Part shown: positions 57,913-59,036 of the stretch, one piece after another | Layout of the letters: every line of letters starts with the position of its first letter | Numbering within the stretch: position 1 is the stretch's first letter | Assembly (NCBI GenBank): GCA_021324545.1 | Contig: JAJPIX010000030.1 | Span: 1-59,036, forward strand | Source of the DNA: Alphaproteobacteria bacterium | Lineage (GTDB): Bacteria; Pseudomonadota; Alphaproteobacteria; Micropepsales; Micropepsaceae | Reading direction: 5' to 3' | Length of the DNA stretch: 59,036 nucleotides | Position numbers and translations under genes: made by a program | The notes under the pieces: model-generated | Database searches by the model: none | Seen by the model: the letters and a program-made list of their open reading frames with translations, nothing else | Told to the model about the DNA's origin: nothing

Positions 57913-58638
57913 TCAGGCCAATTCAGCCGAAGGGCCCACGCTGTTGCGATAACGCGCGACCAGTGCAGCGCGGTTTGCACAGCCGGATCGGCGGTACAGG
58001 CGTTCGAGAACGGTCTTGACTGTCGCCGCCGAGATATCGAGGTCCCTGGCAATCCGCTTGTTGGTCCAGCCCAAGGCGACACGCGAAAGAATTTCGTGTT
58101 GTCGCCGCGACAGCGAAAGTGCCCAACGGCCCTGCGCCAGAAGGGCCGCAACCCGCATCGGCCCGACGATCTGTTCGCACAGCGCGCCCAACTGCGCACG
58201 CTCCCGATCGTTGAACGGTTGCCTGCTGTCAACAAACAGGCCGGCCCACGCGATCATCCGCCCGCCGGCACAAATCATGGCGCGGCCATAGTCTGGCCGG
58301 CCGTGAAGGGCCCGCGACGCCGGGTGGTCGTCCTGAAAATAGGCGGGCCCATGGATTCCGGCATGCATGGGCTCAATCCACCGGTTCTGTTGCCACAAGG
58401 GGACGCGCTCGATGTTGACGATCCAGCGGGGGCGAAAGCCGCTGCCCGGTTGGCGCGCGACGCCGCCCTGCGCGGCGGCCATATCGGACGGGAGGCCCGA
58501 CGGGAGAAATACAAATGCAAGGCCCCGCCCGCACGCCGTGGAGATGGCCTCTGCCGCGACCTGCAACACCGCCCCGGTGTTGCTGAGGGTATCAGCCGCG
58601 CGGCGCATGAATTGGATGCGATCATCGATCCGGGTCAT
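57913..58638 (-). CDS. LuxR-type transcriptional regulator
   Basis: A 241-residue regulator: N-terminal sensory part (1-165, MTRIDDRIQFMRRAAD ... AWAGLFVDSRQPFNDRERAQL), perhaps GAF- or autoinducer-binding-like, then a C-terminal LuxR helix-turn-helix (LSRRQHEILSRVALGWTNKRIARDLDISAATVKTVLERLYRR). I see no LuxI-type synthase nearby. It is divergent from the hydroxylase gene across an 84-bp gap and may control it. The open frame extends beyond 58638 but overlaps that gene, so I start at 58638. Confidence 0.85.
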   Translation of the reverse strand: MTRIDDRIQFMRRAADTLSNTGAVLQVAAEAISTACGRGLAFVFLPSGLPSDMAAAQGGVARQPGSGFRPRWIVNIERVPLWQQNRWIEPMHAGIHGPAYFQDDHPASRALHGRPDYGRAMICAGGRMIAWAGLFVDSRQPFNDRERAQLGALCEQIVGPMRVAALLAQGRWALSLSRRQHEILSRVALGWTNKRIARDLDISAATVKTVLERLYRRSGCANRAALVARYRNSVGPSAELA

Positions 58639-58722
58639 GACAGCGCCTGTCGGCCATCCGGCCGACTCCTGCGCACGGTGTCGCGCGCATAAATTCGCGC
58701 AACTCCGCGACCGGGCCAAGCA

Positions 58723-59036
58723 ATGATTGCGGCGCTTTCGCAGCTGCCTCCATTTGTCATCATAGGTGCCTATGCCCTTTTCTGGAGCTGGGAAGCTGTT
58801 TCCGCAGCCCGTCTGCCAGCCGGGCCCCGTTTCCGCCGCGCGCGCAACATTGCCCTGACGGCACTGACCATCGGAATCTCCACGGCAATTGGCGCCGGTC
58901 TCCTGCTCCTTTCCGGATTCGCAGAACACAGGCACCTGGGGCTTCTGGCGCAGATGTCGATGCCCTACTGGAGCGCCGTCATCCTTGGCCTTGCCGCTCT
59001 CGACCTGGCCGATTACTGGCGCCATCGCCTCAGCCA
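58723..59036 (+). CDS. Fatty acid hydroxylase/sterol desaturase superfamily protein, N-terminal part
   Basis: Starts ATG 58723 and runs off the window end (104 codons seen). Helices: LPPFVIIGAYALFWSW, IALTALTIGISTAIGAGLLLLSG, and AVILGLAALDLADYWRHRL. The last segment begins the D..xYWxHR histidine box of the superfamily (ALDLADYWRHR). This suggests a di-iron lipid hydroxylase in the inner membrane. Substrate unknown; the truncated end prevents further assignment. Confidence 0.75.
   Translation, partial: MIAALSQLPPFVIIGAYALFWSWEAVSAARLPAGPRFRRARNIALTALTIGISTAIGAGLLLLSGFAEHRHLGLLAQMSMPYWSAVILGLAALDLADYWRHRLS

Noticed and set aside
58639-59025. N-terminal extension of the LuxR-type protein
   Set aside because: It would cross the divergent hydroxylase gene, which has clear membrane helices and a histidine-box motif on the plus strand.

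Overview
This window looks like a chromosomal core segment of a GC-rich alphaproteobacterium. The evidence is gene order as much as gene content: clpP-clpX-lon-hup, a complete nuoA-N complex I operon running into birA-coaX-rnj, then mce-DUF1467, proS, lolC-lolD, dnaE, and rpsB-tsf-pyrH-frr-uppS-cdsA-dxr-rseP-bamA-skp-lpxD-fabZ-lpxA-lpxI-lpxB, ending against gltA. LpxI rather than LpxH, ribonuclease J, and a LexA box of the alphaproteobacterial type (GTTC-N7-GTTC) all fit that class. I cannot name the genus.

Layout. 1-760 holds the 3' part of gltA (+). 757-15366 is one long minus-strand envelope/translation cluster reading from rpsB down to lpxB. A class I/II aminotransferase (+) at 15521-16741 shares its stop bases with dnaE. 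16738-20169 is dnaE, preceded by a tiny membrane-protein gene (20266-20373) whose promoter has a LexA box inside its spacer. 20471-21532 is an unfamiliar sulfotransferase-like gene. 21780-23835 is lolD-lolC, with proS of the archaeal/eukaryotic type divergent at 23909-25459. 25463-29855 is partly accessory: a secreted possible cysteine hydrolase, DUF1467-mce, a cysteine-rich small protein paired with a four-helix membrane protein, and an exported agmatine-deiminase-family enzyme. 29891-47383 is rnj-coaX-birA-nuoN...nuoA. 47624-49866 has tRNA-Asp and tRNA-Val bracketing an EF-hand lipoprotein and an exported amidohydrolase. 49971-55143 is hup, lon, clpX, clpP. 55311-59036 has a cation diffusion facilitator (+), tig, tRNA-Leu, a LuxR-type regulator and the start of a fatty-acid-hydroxylase-type gene cut by the window end.

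The genes form four functional blocks: respiration (nuo) with cofactor genes; outer-membrane biogenesis (Lpx, BamA, Skp, RseP, LolCD); translation and replication (rpsB, tsf, frr, tRNAs, proS, dnaE); and protein quality control (tig, clpP, clpX, lon). Most adjacent genes overlap by 1-14 nt, which indicates translational coupling.

The most interesting items are the LexA-controlled 35-residue membrane peptide in front of dnaE, which resembles the SOS division-inhibitor class; a 33-codon reading frame tiled between nuoD and nuoE by 4-nt overlaps at both ends; the archaeal-type ProRS; the cysteine-rich/four-helix gene pair; and an apparent one-base deletion that breaks nuoH. No gene-free stretch exceeds about 300 bases. 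I found no insertion sequence, CRISPR array, rRNA or prophage.
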